Shown piece after piece: positions 1-11,850 of a stretch of 64,000 nucleotides of DNA (its first letter is position 1; each line of letters opens with the position of its first letter). The translations under genes and the position numbers were made by a program. This stretch comes from Corynebacterium glyciniphilum AJ 3170 (GTDB lineage Bacteria; Actinomycetota; Actinomycetes; Mycobacteriales; Mycobacteriaceae): contig NZ_CP006842.1 in NCBI RefSeq assembly GCF_000626675.1, positions 1,798,001 to 1,862,000 on the forward strand, given 5' to 3'. The notes under the pieces are model-generated. The model made no database searches, was not told where the DNA came from, and worked only from the letters and a program-made list of their open reading frames with translations.

Positions 1-245
1 TCGACGCCGGCCTGGTGGACGCGGTGGAGGCGTACACCGCTCCGGCCCTGTTGGGGGCGGGCCTGCCTGCGGTCGTCCCCGCTGCGGAAACACACACGAC
101 GATGGAGGGGATACAGCGGTTCACGTTGAGGTCCGCGGAGATCATCGGCGGGGACGTGCTAACTGTGACGACGCAACGGTCACTACCGCCCAATGAGTCT
201 GAACCCGAGGAGAATTCGAGGCCTAATGGCAGCCCACCCGTCTGA
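1..245 (+). CDS. ribD: RibD C-terminal end (partial)
   Basis: This is the last 80 or so codons of a reading frame that enters from before the window in the frame of base 3. The tail (AGLVDAVEAYTAPALLG, then GIQRFTLRSAEIIGGDVLT) looks like the end of the reductase domain of RibD, the bifunctional pyrimidine deaminase/reductase that carries out two early steps of riboflavin synthesis in the cytoplasm. The following genes ribE, ribBA and ribH support this. The deaminase domain and the active sites lie outside the window. The identification rests on a short tail plus context, so it is likely rather than certain. Confidence 0.75.
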   Translation, partial: DAGLVDAVEAYTAPALLGAGLPAVVPAAETHTTMEGIQRFTLRSAEIIGGDVLTVTTQRSLPPNESEPEENSRPNGSPPV

Positions 246-390
246 CGCATTTCGTGGCTGCACCGTGTTCGACCCGACAACATCAAACGGACCTTGCCGT
301 GCGCTTCGGGGGATACATCGGTCAAAATGCAAAGGCAACACTGAAGGAAACTGATTCTGCCCCGCTGCACACCAGGCCGCCGCCCTCCCC

Positions 391-404
391 TAGACTGAAC
401 AGTT
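391..404 (+). promoter_or_regulatory. ribE promoter, leaderless -10
   Basis: The hexamer TAGACT at 391-396 ends 8 bases before the ribE ATG at 405. No Shine-Dalgarno-like purine run precedes the ATG. Transcription would start at or very near the A of the start codon, giving a leaderless mRNA. The 159-base gap between ribD and ribE shows no recognisable FMN riboswitch. Confidence 0.6.
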
Positions 405-1049
405 ATGTTCACCGGAATCGTCGAGGAGACGGGCACGGTCGCCGAGGTCGACGGCACCGCAGACGCCCAGCGCATACGCATCTCCTGCAGCCAGGTACTG
501 CAGGACGCCACCCATGGGGCCTCCATCTCTGTCAACGGGGTCTGTCTCACCGTCACAGAGTTCGACAGCACCGGCTTCTGGGCCGACTGCATGAAGGTCA
601 CGCTCGACTACACCGCGCTGGGTTCCGCCCGGCCAGGTGACCGGGTCAACCTGGAGCGAGCCACCCCGACCGGCGGACGCCTCGGCGGCCACATCGTCCA
701 GGGCCATGTGGACGGCACCGCCACCCTGGTCTCCCGCACCCCGGGCAGCGAGTGGGAGGTCTTCCGCTTCGAGCTCCCGGCAGGCGATGCCGGCACCTCC
801 CTGGCCCGCTACGTCGCCAAGAAGGGCAGCATCGCCGTCAACGGTGTCTCGCTCACCGTCGCCGAGGTCGGCCCCGTCACCGACCCGTGGTTCGAGGTCT
901 CGTTGATCCCCACCACCCTCGCCGAGACCATGCTCGGTGACCTCGCCACCGGCGACACCGTCAACATCGAGTGCGACGTCCTGGCCAAGTACCTTGAACG
1001 CCTCGCGCAGGCCGAAGGGTCAGAAGGATCAGAAGGAGACGCCCAGTGA
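405..1049 (+). CDS. ribE: Riboflavin synthase alpha chain
   Basis: Riboflavin synthase joins two 6,7-dimethyl-8-ribityllumazine molecules to give riboflavin and a recyclable pyrimidine. The 214-residue protein starts with the family signature [10 protein letters not shown] and consists of two lumazine-binding repeats, about 1-97 and 98-195; the second contains [14 protein letters not shown] (95-108). Length is normal apart from a short Glu/Gly/Ser-rich tail (203-214). It overlaps ribBA by 4 bases (GTGA), so the two are translationally coupled. The gene is also called ribC in some species. The start is supported by the N-terminal signature and by a -10 hexamer just upstream. Confidence 0.97.
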   Translation: MFTGIVEETGTVAEVDGTADAQRIRISCSQVLQDATHGASISVNGVCLTVTEFDSTGFWADCMKVTLDYTALGSARPGDRVNLERATPTGGRLGGHIVQGHVDGTATLVSRTPGSEWEVFRFELPAGDAGTSLARYVAKKGSIAVNGVSLTVAEVGPVTDPWFEVSLIPTTLAETMLGDLATGDTVNIECDVLAKYLERLAQAEGSEGSEGDAQ

Positions 1050-2329
1050 GCGACCTGAACCAGGGGAGCGGCGGCACCGGCAGCAGCGACCGCGTGAGCC
1101 TGCTCGACCCCGTGGAGGACGCGATCACCGACATTGCCGCGGGTAAGCCGGTGGTCGTCGTCGACGACGAGGACCGGGAGAACGAGGGCGACATCATCTT
1201 TGCCGCGGAGAAGGCCACGCCCGAGACCGTGGCCTTCACCGTCCGGCACTCCTCGGGCTACATCTGCGCCGCAGTGCCCGACGAGGAGGCCGACCGTCTC
1301 GGCCTGCCGCCGATGGTCGCCCGCAACGAGGACGTCCGCGGCACCGCCTACACCGTCACCGTCGACGCCGCCGAGGGCATCACCACCGGCATCAGCGCCA
1401 CCGACCGTGCCCACACGCTGCGCCTGCTCGCCGACCCGGGCGCCACCCGCGAGTCCTTCAACCGCCCCGGCCACGTCGTCCCGTTGCGGGCGAAGAAGGG
1501 CGGCGTGCTGGAACGCGGCGGGCACACCGAGGCCTCCGTGGACCTCGCCCGCGCCGCCGGGCTGCGTCCCGCCGGGGTGCTGTGCGAGGTCGTCTCCGAG
1601 GACGACCCCACCGGTATGGCCCGTCTGCCGGAACTGCGCCGGTTCTGCGACGAGCACGGCCTGTCGCTGATCTCCATCGAGCAACTCGCCGAGTGGCGCC
1701 GAGTGCACACCCCCGTCGTCTCCCGCAGCGTGGAGGCCCGCCTGCCCACCCGCTTCGGCAACTTCCACGCTGTGGCGTACAACGGCCTGGTCGACGGCGT
1801 CGAGCACGTCGCTTTGGTCTCCGGCGACCTGCGGGCCGACAACGGCGAGGACGTGCTGGTGCGCGTGCACTCCGAGTGCCTCACCGGCGACATCTTCGGC
1901 TCGCTGCGCTGCGACTGCGGCGAACAGCTCTCCGCCTCCCTCGACCTGATCACCGAGGCCGGACGCGGCGTGCTGGTCTACCTGCGTGGCCAGGAGGGCC
2001 GCGGCATCGGTCTGGTGCCCAAACTCAAGGCCTACAACCTGCAGGACGAGGGCATGGACACCGTGGACGCCAACACCGCCCAAGGGCTGCCGGTGGACTC
2101 CCGCGAGTACAGTGCGGCCGCCCAGATCCTGCGGGACCTGGGCGTGACCTCGGTGGCGCTGCTGTCCAACAACCCGGGCAAGCGCCTCGACCTGGAACGC
2201 CACGGCATCCCGGTCACCAGGCGCGTCCCGGTGGAGCTGCCCGCCAACCCGGAGAACGAGGCCTACCTGCGCACCAAGCGCGACCGGATGGGCCACCAGA
2301 TCGACTCACTGACCCCCGCCGCACCCTGA
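1046..2329 (+). CDS. ribBA: Bifunctional RibB/RibA: DHBP synthase and GTP cyclohydrolase II
   Basis: A 427-residue fusion supplying both precursors of riboflavin. The N-terminal half (about 18-222) is 3,4-dihydroxy-2-butanone 4-phosphate synthase, with the acidic metal motif [10 protein letters not shown] (40-49) and GGHTEA near 160. The C-terminal half (about 225-420) is GTP cyclohydrolase II, with the zinc-binding segment [18 protein letters not shown] (cysteines 278, 289, 291) and GQEGRGIG (315-322). The GTG start lies in the GTGA overlap with ribE and is preceded by AGAAGGAG. Both active sites look intact, so both activities are expected. Confidence 0.96.
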   Translation: MSDLNQGSGGTGSSDRVSLLDPVEDAITDIAAGKPVVVVDDEDRENEGDIIFAAEKATPETVAFTVRHSSGYICAAVPDEEADRLGLPPMVARNEDVRGTAYTVTVDAAEGITTGISATDRAHTLRLLADPGATRESFNRPGHVVPLRAKKGGVLERGGHTEASVDLARAAGLRPAGVLCEVVSEDDPTGMARLPELRRFCDEHGLSLISIEQLAEWRRVHTPVVSRSVEARLPTRFGNFHAVAYNGLVDGVEHVALVSGDLRADNGEDVLVRVHSECLTGDIFGSLRCDCGEQLSASLDLITEAGRGVLVYLRGQEGRGIGLVPKLKAYNLQDEGMDTVDANTAQGLPVDSREYSAAAQILRDLGVTSVALLSNNPGKRLDLERHGIPVTRRVPVELPANPENEAYLRTKRDRMGHQIDSLTPAAP

Positions 2330-2360
2330 CACCCCTGACACCCCTGAACTAGGAGACACC

Positions 2361-2843
2361 ATGCCCTCCGACGGACTCGCCGACATCTCCCTCACCCGTG
2401 ACTCCGGTGCGGGCTACCGGATCGCCGTGATCACCGCGTCCTGGAACGCCGAGATTACCGACCGGCTGCACGACCATGCCGTGTCCGCACTGCGCGAGAC
2501 CGGTGCCTACGTGGACCAGTGGCGGGTGGCCGGTGCCGTCGAGCTGCCGGTCGTCGCCGCGGAGGCGGCGAAGAACTTCGACGCCGTCGTGGCCAACGGG
2601 TGCGTGATCCGCGGGGAGACCGCCCACTTCGACCACGTCTGCAACGCCGTGACCTACGGGCTGACCCGGGTGTCACTGGACTCCGGCAAGCCGGTCGGCA
2701 ACGGCGTGCTCACCGTCGAGAACCAGGCGCAGGCCGTCGCGCGTGCCGGTGGCGACGGCGCGGTGGAGGACAAGGGCGCCGACGCTGCCCGCGCCGCCCT
2801 GCACTCCCTGCTCGTGCTGCGGGACATCCGCTCGGCGAGGTAG
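2361..2843 (+). CDS. ribH: 6,7-dimethyl-8-ribityllumazine synthase
   Basis: Lumazine synthase condenses the RibB and RibD products and hands lumazine to RibE. The 160-residue protein is typical in length. It shows the substrate-binding segment near TASWNAEITDRL (about 24-35), the GCVIRGETAHFDHV loop (about 81-94) and the C-terminal helix region with AARAALHSL. The start ATG follows AGGAGA with good spacing. It lies 31 bases after ribBA in the same operon and is the last rib gene here. Confidence 0.95.
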   Translation: MPSDGLADISLTRDSGAGYRIAVITASWNAEITDRLHDHAVSALRETGAYVDQWRVAGAVELPVVAAEAAKNFDAVVANGCVIRGETAHFDHVCNAVTYGLTRVSLDSGKPVGNGVLTVENQAQAVARAGGDGAVEDKGADAARAALHSLLVLRDIRSAR

Positions 2844-2904
2844 TAACCCGCGCAGGGGCGTTCAGTTTCGTCGTCGTCGAACCGCAGGGGTAGGCTGGTG
2901 AGCC

Positions 2905-3426
2905 GTGAGCAGCTCTGAATCAGTGTCCAAGACCGCCGTGTCCGACGGGACAGACCAGGCACCCCAGGGCAGGAAGAACCGGCAGGGAGAGTGGCTGCTG
3001 ACCGTCACCTCCACCAGCCTGCGCTGGTGGGCGGTCATCGGCGCGGTGGTGGTGATGGCGGTGCACATCTTCATGGCGGTCGTCTCCGGGGTGGGGGACA
3101 CCGGAGCCACCGTCAGTGCCGTCGACCAGTGGGCGTTCATCGGCATCGGGGTGATCATCTCCGGTCTGGTCCTGATGCTGCTGCGCCCCCGGGTGCGCGT
3201 CAACGAGGACGGCGTCGAGGTGCGCAATATCTTCGGCGCCCAGTTCTACCGCTGGTCGATCGTCCACGGCCTGTCCTTCCCCCGCAACGCCCGCTGGGCA
3301 CGGCTGGAACTGCCGGACTTCGAGTTCGTCCCCATGATGGCCTTCCAGGTCGCCGACAAGTCCACGATCGCCACAAAGGTGGAGGACTTCCGCGTCCTGG
3401 AGGACCGTTACATGCCCGACGAGTAG
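2905..3426 (+). CDS. PH-domain membrane protein
   Basis: A 173-residue protein with a charged N-terminus, two predicted membrane helices (about 36-57 and 73-93) and a C-terminal domain of bacterial PH type ([17 protein letters not shown], then [13 protein letters not shown]). Homologues sit just after ribH in mycobacteria. The biochemical role is not known. TAGGCT at 2891-2896 ends 8 bases before the GTG start, which predicts a leaderless mRNA independent of the rib genes. The placement of the PH-like fold is by pattern only. Confidence 0.8.
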   Translation: MSSSESVSKTAVSDGTDQAPQGRKNRQGEWLLTVTSTSLRWWAVIGAVVVMAVHIFMAVVSGVGDTGATVSAVDQWAFIGIGVIISGLVLMLLRPRVRVNEDGVEVRNIFGAQFYRWSIVHGLSFPRNARWARLELPDFEFVPMMAFQVADKSTIATKVEDFRVLEDRYMPDE

Positions 3427-3445
3427 GAGGGTAGGCTTCGAGTCC

Positions 3446-5539
3446 ATGGCCGACCCCGCCTCCTACCGCCCCGCTCCCGGAACGATCCCCACCAGCCCGG
3501 GGGTCTACACGTTCCGTGACTCCGACGACCGCGTCATCTACGTCGGCAAGGCGAAGAACCTGCGGAGCAGGCTGTCCAACTACTTCCAGGACCCCGGGCA
3601 CCTCGAGCCGCGCATCCGCACCATGGTGCACACCGCCGACCACGTGCAGTGGACCGTGGTGGCCAGTGAGATCGAGGCCCTGAACCTCGAGTACACCTGG
3701 ATCAAGAAGTTCGCCCCCCGGTTCAACGTGATGTACCGGGACGACAAGACCTACCCCATGCTCGCGGTGAGCGTGAAGGAGAGGTTCCCCCGGGCGTTCC
3801 TCTACCGGGGTCCGCGCAAAAAGGGCGTGCGCTACTTCGGGCCGTACCCTAAGGCCTGGGCGATCCGGGACACCCTGGAGTCCCTGACCCGCGTCTTCCC
3901 GGTACGCACCTGCACCGCCGGGGTGTACCGCCGCCACGAGCAGCTGGGACGGCCGTGCCTGCTCGGCTACATCGACCGCTGCTCGGCCCCGTGCGTGGGC
4001 CGGGTCTCGCCGTCGGAGCACATGGATCTGGTCGACGGGTTCTGCTCCTTCCTCGCCGGCGGCAACACCGACCGGGTGATCCGTGACGTCCGCGGCGAGA
4101 TGACCGACGCGGCCGAGAACCTCGACTTCGAACGCGCCGCCTCCCTGCGCGACCAGCTCGGGGCGATGGAGAAGACCGTGGAGAAACAGTCCGTGGTCTT
4201 CTCCGACGACACCGACGCCGACCTCGTCGCCGTGGCCAGCGACGAACTGGAGGCTGCCGTGCAGGTCTTCCACGTCCGCGGTGGACGTATCCGCGGCCAG
4301 CGCGGCTGGGTCGTGGAGAAGAAGGCGTCCACCGACGACAGCATCGACGGTGGTGCTGGCTCTGCCACCGGCGCCGACAGTGCCGACGGTGCAGGTGACG
4401 CCGGTGACACCACCTGGCCCACCCTGCTGGAGGATTTCCTCACCCAGTTCTACGGAGAGAACGCCGAACTGGCCAATGCCACCGAGTCCGCGGTGGGCGG
4501 AAACTCCCGGGTCAGTGAGCCTGACGGCGTGACCCTGGAGCCGGTGCCCCGCGAGATCCTCGTGCCGGTCCTGCCCACCAACCGTGACCGCCTCACCGAC
4601 TGGCTCAGCGTCCTACGCGGTGCGCGGGTGACCCTGCGCGTGCCCCAGCGCGGTGACAAACGCTCGCTCATGGAGACCGCGACCACCAACGCCACCCAGG
4701 CGCTGCGCCAGCACAAGATCGCCCGCGCCGGTGACCTCACCACCCGCTCGGCCGCACTGCAGGAACTGCAGGAGGCACTGTGGATGGACGATTCCCCGCT
4801 GCGCATCGAGTGCACCGACATCTCCCACATCCAGGGCACCGACGTCGTCGCCAGCCTGGTGGTGTTCGAGGACGGACTGCCGCGGAAGTCCGACTACCGC
4901 CGCTACCGCATCCGGGAGGCCGCCGGTGACGGACACTCCGACGACGTGGCCTCGATCGCCGAGGTCGTCCGGCGCCGCTTCAAACGCCACCACAGGGACC
5001 GCACCGCCGTGCCCGAGGGGGACGATGGTGGTGACCTGCTCGACGGCGAGGTCACCGTGGAGCAGGCCGAGGCCGGGTCGAAGAAGTTCGCCTACCCGCC
5101 GCAGCTCTTCGTCGTCGACGGCGGAAAACCACAGGTCAATGCCGCCCAGGAGGTCCTCGATGAGCTCGGAGTCACCGACGTCACGCTGGTGGGGGTGGCC
5201 AAACGCCTCGAGGAACTGTGGGTGCCCGGCGACGAGTACCCGGTGATCCTGCCCCGTAACTCGCAGGCGCTGTACCTCATCCAGCAGCTGCGCGACGAGG
5301 CGCACCGCTTCGCGATCACCTTCCACCGCGCCAGCCGCGGCAAGAGGATGACCCGTTCCGCCCTCGACGAGGTCAAGGGACTGGGCCCGAAGCGGCGGGC
5401 CGAACTGGTGAAGACCTTCGGCTCGGTGGCCAAGGTCCGCGAGGCCGGTGTAGGGGGAATATCACAGGTGCCGGGCTTCGGACCGGCGCTGGCCGAAGCG
5501 GTCATCGACGCCCTGACGCAACCGGAGGGTTCGGTCTAG
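3446..5539 (+). CDS. uvrC: UvrABC excinuclease subunit C
   Basis: UvrC makes both incisions beside a DNA lesion once UvrA and UvrB have located it. In order: GIY-YIG nuclease (about 14-100, with SPGVYTF and [14 protein letters not shown]), a UVR motif that binds UvrB (about 208-243), the RNase H-like C-terminal nuclease (about 440-600) and tandem helix-hairpin-helix motifs (about 635-690). At 697 residues it is longer than the E. coli enzyme, partly because of a Gly/Ala/Asp/Ser-rich insert at about 295-322 and a smaller acidic one near 525-548. TAGGCT at 3432-3437 ends 8 bases before the ATG. Its stop codon forms the first half of the rapZ -10 hexamer. Confidence 0.96.
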   Translation: MADPASYRPAPGTIPTSPGVYTFRDSDDRVIYVGKAKNLRSRLSNYFQDPGHLEPRIRTMVHTADHVQWTVVASEIEALNLEYTWIKKFAPRFNVMYRDDKTYPMLAVSVKERFPRAFLYRGPRKKGVRYFGPYPKAWAIRDTLESLTRVFPVRTCTAGVYRRHEQLGRPCLLGYIDRCSAPCVGRVSPSEHMDLVDGFCSFLAGGNTDRVIRDVRGEMTDAAENLDFERAASLRDQLGAMEKTVEKQSVVFSDDTDADLVAVASDELEAAVQVFHVRGGRIRGQRGWVVEKKASTDDSIDGGAGSATGADSADGAGDAGDTTWPTLLEDFLTQFYGENAELANATESAVGGNSRVSEPDGVTLEPVPREILVPVLPTNRDRLTDWLSVLRGARVTLRVPQRGDKRSLMETATTNATQALRQHKIARAGDLTTRSAALQELQEALWMDDSPLRIECTDISHIQGTDVVASLVVFEDGLPRKSDYRRYRIREAAGDGHSDDVASIAEVVRRRFKRHHRDRTAVPEGDDGGDLLDGEVTVEQAEAGSKKFAYPPQLFVVDGGKPQVNAAQEVLDELGVTDVTLVGVAKRLEELWVPGDEYPVILPRNSQALYLIQQLRDEAHRFAITFHRASRGKRMTRSALDEVKGLGPKRRAELVKTFGSVAKVREAGVGGISQVPGFGPALAEAVIDALTQPEGSV

Positions 5540-5548
5540 AATCGTGGC
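5537..5548 (+). promoter_or_regulatory. rapZ leaderless -10 overlapping the uvrC stop
   Basis: TAGAAT at 5537-5542 is a very good actinobacterial -10 hexamer and its first three bases are the uvrC stop codon. Six bases separate it from the rapZ ATG at 5549, so transcription should begin on the start codon itself. Confidence 0.65.
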
Positions 5549-6493
5549 ATGAACGATGCCACCCGAGACACGGGAACGCGACCTGACCAGCAGGAGGCGT
5601 CGCTGGTCCTCATCACCGGGATGTCGGGCGCCGGCCGTAAGGAGGCCGCCACCGTCCTGGAGGAGCTGGGCTGGTACGTCGCCGACAACCTCCCGCCGGA
5701 GCTGATCATGCGCATGGTCGAGCTCAGCTTCGAGTCCGACTCGCCGGTGGAACGCCTGGCCGTGGTCACCGACGTGCGCTCCCGCGACTTCGTCGGCTCG
5801 CTGACCGAGGTGCTCTCCAGCCTGCACGACTCCGGCCGACGCCCCGTGGTGCTCTACCTCGACGCCGACGACCGCACCCTCATCCGCCGCTACGGTCGCG
5901 TCCGACGCACCCACCCGCTGCAGGGCAATGAGACCCTGCAGGCCGGCATCGACCGGGAGCGCGAGATGATGGAGGGTATCCGTCAACGAGCCGACCTCGT
6001 CGTAGACACCTCCGGTACCAGCGTGCACGATCTACGCCGTAACCTCGAAGGCTACTTCGAGGCCCTGTCCGACCGGCGCGAGCACATCACCGTGCAGTCC
6101 TTCGGCTTCAAGAACGGCGCCCCGCGCGACGTCGACATCATGATGGACGCCCGCTTCCTGCCGAACCCGCACTGGGAGGAGGACCTGCGTGACTACAGCG
6201 GACTCGACACGCCAGTCGCCGAGTTCGTCCTGTCACGCCCCGAGGCCACGGAGTACCTCGACCTCCTGGAGCAGCTCGTGACCACAGCATTGCCCGGGTA
6301 CCGCCGAGAGGGAAAGCGGTTCATTACCCTCGCCATCGGCTGCACCGGAGGACAGCACCGCAGCCCTGCGGTGGCCGAGGCCATCGCCGCGCGTCTCGCG
6401 GCGAATCCAGACCTGGACGTCCGTACCATCCACCGAGACCTCGAACCCGGACGACCCGGGCGCACCAGCGCCGGTAAGGGAGCCACCGCATGA
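5549..6493 (+). CDS. rapZ: RNase adapter RapZ family nucleotide-binding protein
   Basis: A 314-residue P-loop protein of the RapZ/YvcJ family. The N-terminal domain has a Walker A-like loop GMSGAGRKEAA (24-34), then VADNLPPELI (44-53). The C-terminal domain carries AIGCTGGQHRSPAVAEAIA (about 267-285), the conserved region that in E. coli RapZ binds the GlmY and GlmZ small RNAs. Those RNAs are not known in actinobacteria, so the role here is uncertain; the conserved uvrC-rapZ-yvcK-whiA order suggests a link to cell envelope precursor control. It overlaps yvcK by 4 bases (ATGA). Confidence 0.92.
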   Translation: MNDATRDTGTRPDQQEASLVLITGMSGAGRKEAATVLEELGWYVADNLPPELIMRMVELSFESDSPVERLAVVTDVRSRDFVGSLTEVLSSLHDSGRRPVVLYLDADDRTLIRRYGRVRRTHPLQGNETLQAGIDREREMMEGIRQRADLVVDTSGTSVHDLRRNLEGYFEALSDRREHITVQSFGFKNGAPRDVDIMMDARFLPNPHWEEDLRDYSGLDTPVAEFVLSRPEATEYLDLLEQLVTTALPGYRREGKRFITLAIGCTGGQHRSPAVAEAIAARLAANPDLDVRTIHRDLEPGRPGRTSAGKGATA

Positions 6494-7558
6494 GCGACAC
6501 GACAACCGACCCCGCCGGCACCAGCCTCGGACGTATCACCGCGCTCGGCGGTGGCCACGGCCTGTTCGCCACGTTGCGCTCGGCCCGAGCCGCCGCAGAT
6601 TACGTCACCGCCGTCGTCACCGTCGCCGACGACGGCGGATCCTCCGGACGAATGCGCCGCGAACTCGGCTCGCTGCCACCGGGCGACTTGCGTATGGCAC
6701 TGGCCGCCCTGGTCCGCGACACTCCGCGCGGCCACCTGTGGGAACGGACCCTTCAACACCGTTTCTCCGGGCATGGAGCGTTGGCTGGTCATGCAGTGGG
6801 CAACCTGGTGCTCACCGGGCTCTCCGAGGTCCTGGGCTCCAGCATCGAGGCACTCGACGAACTCAGTGACCTGCTTGGCGTCCGCGGACGGGTCCTTCCC
6901 ATGTCCCCCGAACCGCTCGACCTGGAGGCCGAGGTCCAGGGCATCGGCGATGACCCCCGTGAAGTGAACTCCGTGCGGGGCCAGGTGGCCGTCGCCTCCA
7001 CCCTGGGGCAGGTCCGTCGTGTCCGTCTGATCCCGCAGAACCCGGAGGCCTCTCCCGAGGCCGTCCAGGCGATTCTCGACGCCGACCTGGTGACCCTGGG
7101 CCCGGGATCCTGGTTCTCCTCGGTGATCCCACACCTGCTGATGCCCGGCATCGTCGACGCCCTCGCCGACACCACCGCCACCCGCGCGGTGATCATGAAC
7201 CTCGTCGCCGAACCAGGGGAGACCAGTGGCTTCTCCATGGAACGGCATATTCACATGCTGCTGCAGCACTGTCCCACCCTCACCGTCGACGTCGTCGTCG
7301 TCGACACCTCGGTGCTGCTGCCCGGCAATGAGCGCCGCCACATGGAACGTGCCGCCGCACGGCTGGGGGCAACCGTCCTCTACCGCAACGTGCGTGAGGA
7401 CGACGACCGCGGTCGATGGACCGACCGGCATTCCTCCGAGAAGCTCGCCGGTGTGCTGCGTGAGCTCGCCGACTGGGACCGACCCACCACCGCCACGGTA
7501 GGATCACCCGGTACACACGACGAGCCGGGGCATCCGGAGGAAAGGGGCGACAGCCACA

Positions 7559-7575
<17 letters not shown>
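6490..7575 (+). CDS. yvcK: YvcK/CofD-family gluconeogenesis and envelope factor
   Basis: A 361-residue protein of the YvcK (CofD-like) family, in bacilli and mycobacteria needed for growth on gluconeogenic carbon sources and for placing peptidoglycan synthesis. It shows the nucleotide-sugar-binding loop [10 protein letters not shown] (about 19-28), [18 protein letters not shown] (about 42-59), and [15 protein letters not shown] (about 201-215). The ATG overlaps the rapZ stop and the 3' end overlaps whiA by 17 bases, so the three genes form one translationally coupled unit. The last 40 or so residues are poorly conserved in type. Confidence 0.92.
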
Positions 7576-9687
<2,112 letters not shown>

Positions 9688-9697
9688 GGTCATCCAG

Positions 9698-9828
9698 TAG
9701 TCTGGTAGCAGTACCGGCCGGTTCCACCGGTCCCGCGGCGGGTCGGCACATGCCGACCCGCCGTCACCTTGTCCGCACTCTTCGTTATCGCACCCCAGCC
9801 ACCCCACGTACCCCAGGAGACTGAAGCC
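9698..9828 (+). promoter_or_regulatory. pgk leader: promoter plus strong hairpin
   Basis: The 141-base gap between gapA and pgk contains TAGTCT at 9698-9703 and a near-perfect stem-loop at 9736-9763 (12 bp, loop ACAT). No U-run follows the stem, so it is either an intrinsic terminator of the actinobacterial L-shaped type, an RNA processing or stability element, or part of a regulated pgk leader of about 119 bases. CAGGAGA at about 9814-9820 is the pgk ribosome binding site. Confidence 0.5.
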
Positions 9829-11040
9829 ATGACCGTGAAGACCATCGACGACCTCATCGCCGACGGCGTCGAGGGACGACACGTCCTCGTCCGCGCCGAC
9901 CTGAACGTCCCTCTCAAGGACGGCGACATCACCGACCCCGGCCGTATCGATGCCTCCGTACCAACGCTGCGCCGCCTGATCGACGCCGGCGCCCGCGTCA
10001 TCGTCACCGCCCACCTCGGCCGCCCGAAGGGCGAAGTCAACCCGGAGTTCTCCCTGGCGCCGGTCGCCGAGGCCCTCGCCGAGCGTCTCGACCAGTGGGT
10101 ACCCCTGGCTCAGGACGTCACCGGTGAGGATGCCCACGAGCGTGCCAACGGCCTCAACGACGGCGACATCCTCCTGCTGGAGAATGTACGTTTCGATGCC
10201 CGGGAAACCTCCAAGGACGAGGCCGAGCGCCAGGCCTTCGCCACCGAGCTCGCCGCCCTGACCGGTGACAACGGAGCATTCGTCTCTGACGGCTTCGGTG
10301 TGGTGCACCGTCGTCAGGCCTCCGTCTACGACGTCGCGGCACTGCTGCCGCACTACGCCGGCGGTCTGGTGCAGTCCGAACTCGAGGTGCTCAAGACGGT
10401 ATCCGAGAACCCGGCACAGCCCTACGTCGTCGTCCTCGGTGGTTCGAAGGTCTCCGACAAGCTCGGAGTCATCGAGGCGCTCGCCCCCAAGGTCGACACC
10501 CTGATCATCGGTGGCGGCATGTGTTTCACCTTCCTCGCTGCGCAGGGGCACTCCGTGGGCACCTCTCTGCTCCAGGAGGACATGATCGACACCTGCCGCG
10601 ACCTGCTGTCCCGCTTCGGCGACGTCATCTCCCTGCCCACCGACGTCGTCGTGGCCCCCGAGTTCGCCGCCGATGCACCGGCCAGCACGGTCGCCGCCGA
10701 CGCCATCCCCGACGGCCAGATGGGTCTCGATATCGGGCCGGACTCCGTAGCCGCCTTCGCCGGGACCCTCGGTGCAGCCAAGACCGTCTTCTGGAACGGC
10801 CCGATGGGCGTCTTCGAATTCCCCACCTTCGCCGACGGCACCAGGGGAGTGGCCGAAGCCATCATCTCCGCCACCGGAGCCGGGGCCTTCTCCGTCGTCG
10901 GTGGCGGCGATTCTGCCGCCGCGGTGCGGACTCTGGGCCTCGACGAGGACGGCTTCAGCCACATCTCCACCGGTGGCGGTGCCTCCCTCGAGTTCCTCGA
11001 GGGCAAGGAACTGCCCGGTATCACCGTTCTCGAAAACTGA
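9829..11040 (+). CDS. pgk: Phosphoglycerate kinase
   Basis: Transfers the acyl phosphate of 1,3-bisphosphoglycerate to ADP. The 403-residue protein has the N-terminal substrate motif [11 protein letters not shown] (about 18-28), the hinge region with [13 protein letters not shown], and the nucleotide-binding [13 protein letters not shown] near the C-terminus. The ATG at 9829 is chosen because it follows CAGGAGA and gives the family's N-terminus; an upstream TTG in the same frame would add 20 unconserved residues. tpiA follows after 12 bases. Confidence 0.96.
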   Translation: MTVKTIDDLIADGVEGRHVLVRADLNVPLKDGDITDPGRIDASVPTLRRLIDAGARVIVTAHLGRPKGEVNPEFSLAPVAEALAERLDQWVPLAQDVTGEDAHERANGLNDGDILLLENVRFDARETSKDEAERQAFATELAALTGDNGAFVSDGFGVVHRRQASVYDVAALLPHYAGGLVQSELEVLKTVSENPAQPYVVVLGGSKVSDKLGVIEALAPKVDTLIIGGGMCFTFLAAQGHSVGTSLLQEDMIDTCRDLLSRFGDVISLPTDVVVAPEFAADAPASTVAADAIPDGQMGLDIGPDSVAAFAGTLGAAKTVFWNGPMGVFEFPTFADGTRGVAEAIISATGAGAFSVVGGGDSAAAVRTLGLDEDGFSHISTGGGASLEFLEGKELPGITVLEN

Positions 11041-11052
11041 GGAGCACCCACC

Positions 11053-11835
11053 ATGTCACGCACCCCCCTGATCGCCGGCAACTGGAAGATGAACCTCAAT
11101 CACCTGGAAGCTATCCAGGTGGTCCAGAAGTTCGCCTTCGCCCTGCCCAAGGACTACTACGAGCACGTCGACGTCGCCGTGATCCCGCCGTTCACCGACA
11201 TCCGCAGCGTGCAGACCGTCGTCGACGGTGAGAAGATCCCGCTGACCTACGGGGCGCAGGACGTCTCCGTCCACGAGTCCGGTGCCTACACCGGTGAGGT
11301 CTCCGCCGCCATGCTCGCCAAGCTCGGCTGCAGCTGGGCCGTGGTCGGTCACTCCGAGCGTCGTCAGTACCACGGGGAGGACGACGCCACCGTCGCCGCG
11401 AAGGCCAAGGCCGCCCTCGGCTCCGGTCTCGCCCCGATCGTGTGCGTCGGCGAGCCCCTGGAGGTCCGCGAGTCCGGCGAGCACGTCAGCTACGTCGTCG
11501 ACCAGACCCGCGCCTCGCTGGAGGGACTGTCTGCCGCCGATCTCGGTCGCGTCGTCATCGCCTACGAGCCGGTATGGGCCATCGGTACCGGCAAGGTCGC
11601 TTCCGCCGCTGACGCCCAGGAGGTCTGTGCGGCGATCCGTGGACTCATCGGCGAGCTGGCTGACCAGCAGACCGCCGCCGGCATGCGCATCCTCTACGGT
11701 GGCTCTGTCAAGACCGACTCCGTCGCCGAAATCGTCGGCCAGCCCGACGTGGACGGTGGACTCGTCGGAGGTGCCAGCCTTGACGGCGAGGATTTCGCAC
11801 GGCTGTGCGCTGCCGCTGCGAAGGCGGGCAGCTAA
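11053..11835 (+). CDS. tpiA: Triosephosphate isomerase
   Basis: Interconverts dihydroxyacetone phosphate and glyceraldehyde 3-phosphate. The 260-residue protein has the substrate lysine in AGNWKMN (8-14), catalytic His100 in VGHSERR, catalytic Glu in [11 protein letters not shown] (about 171-181) and the phosphate-binding YGGSVK. GAGGAG precedes the ATG. Complete and normal in length. Confidence 0.97.
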   Translation: MSRTPLIAGNWKMNLNHLEAIQVVQKFAFALPKDYYEHVDVAVIPPFTDIRSVQTVVDGEKIPLTYGAQDVSVHESGAYTGEVSAAMLAKLGCSWAVVGHSERRQYHGEDDATVAAKAKAALGSGLAPIVCVGEPLEVRESGEHVSYVVDQTRASLEGLSAADLGRVVIAYEPVWAIGTGKVASAADAQEVCAAIRGLIGELADQQTAAGMRILYGGSVKTDSVAEIVGQPDVDGGLVGGASLDGEDFARLCAAAAKAGS

Positions 11836-11850
11836 AGGCACAATGGGGGA

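Noticed and set aside
246..404. FMN riboswitch before ribE
   Set aside because: The 159-base gap lacks the conserved FMN aptamer blocks and the gene appears to be leaderless.
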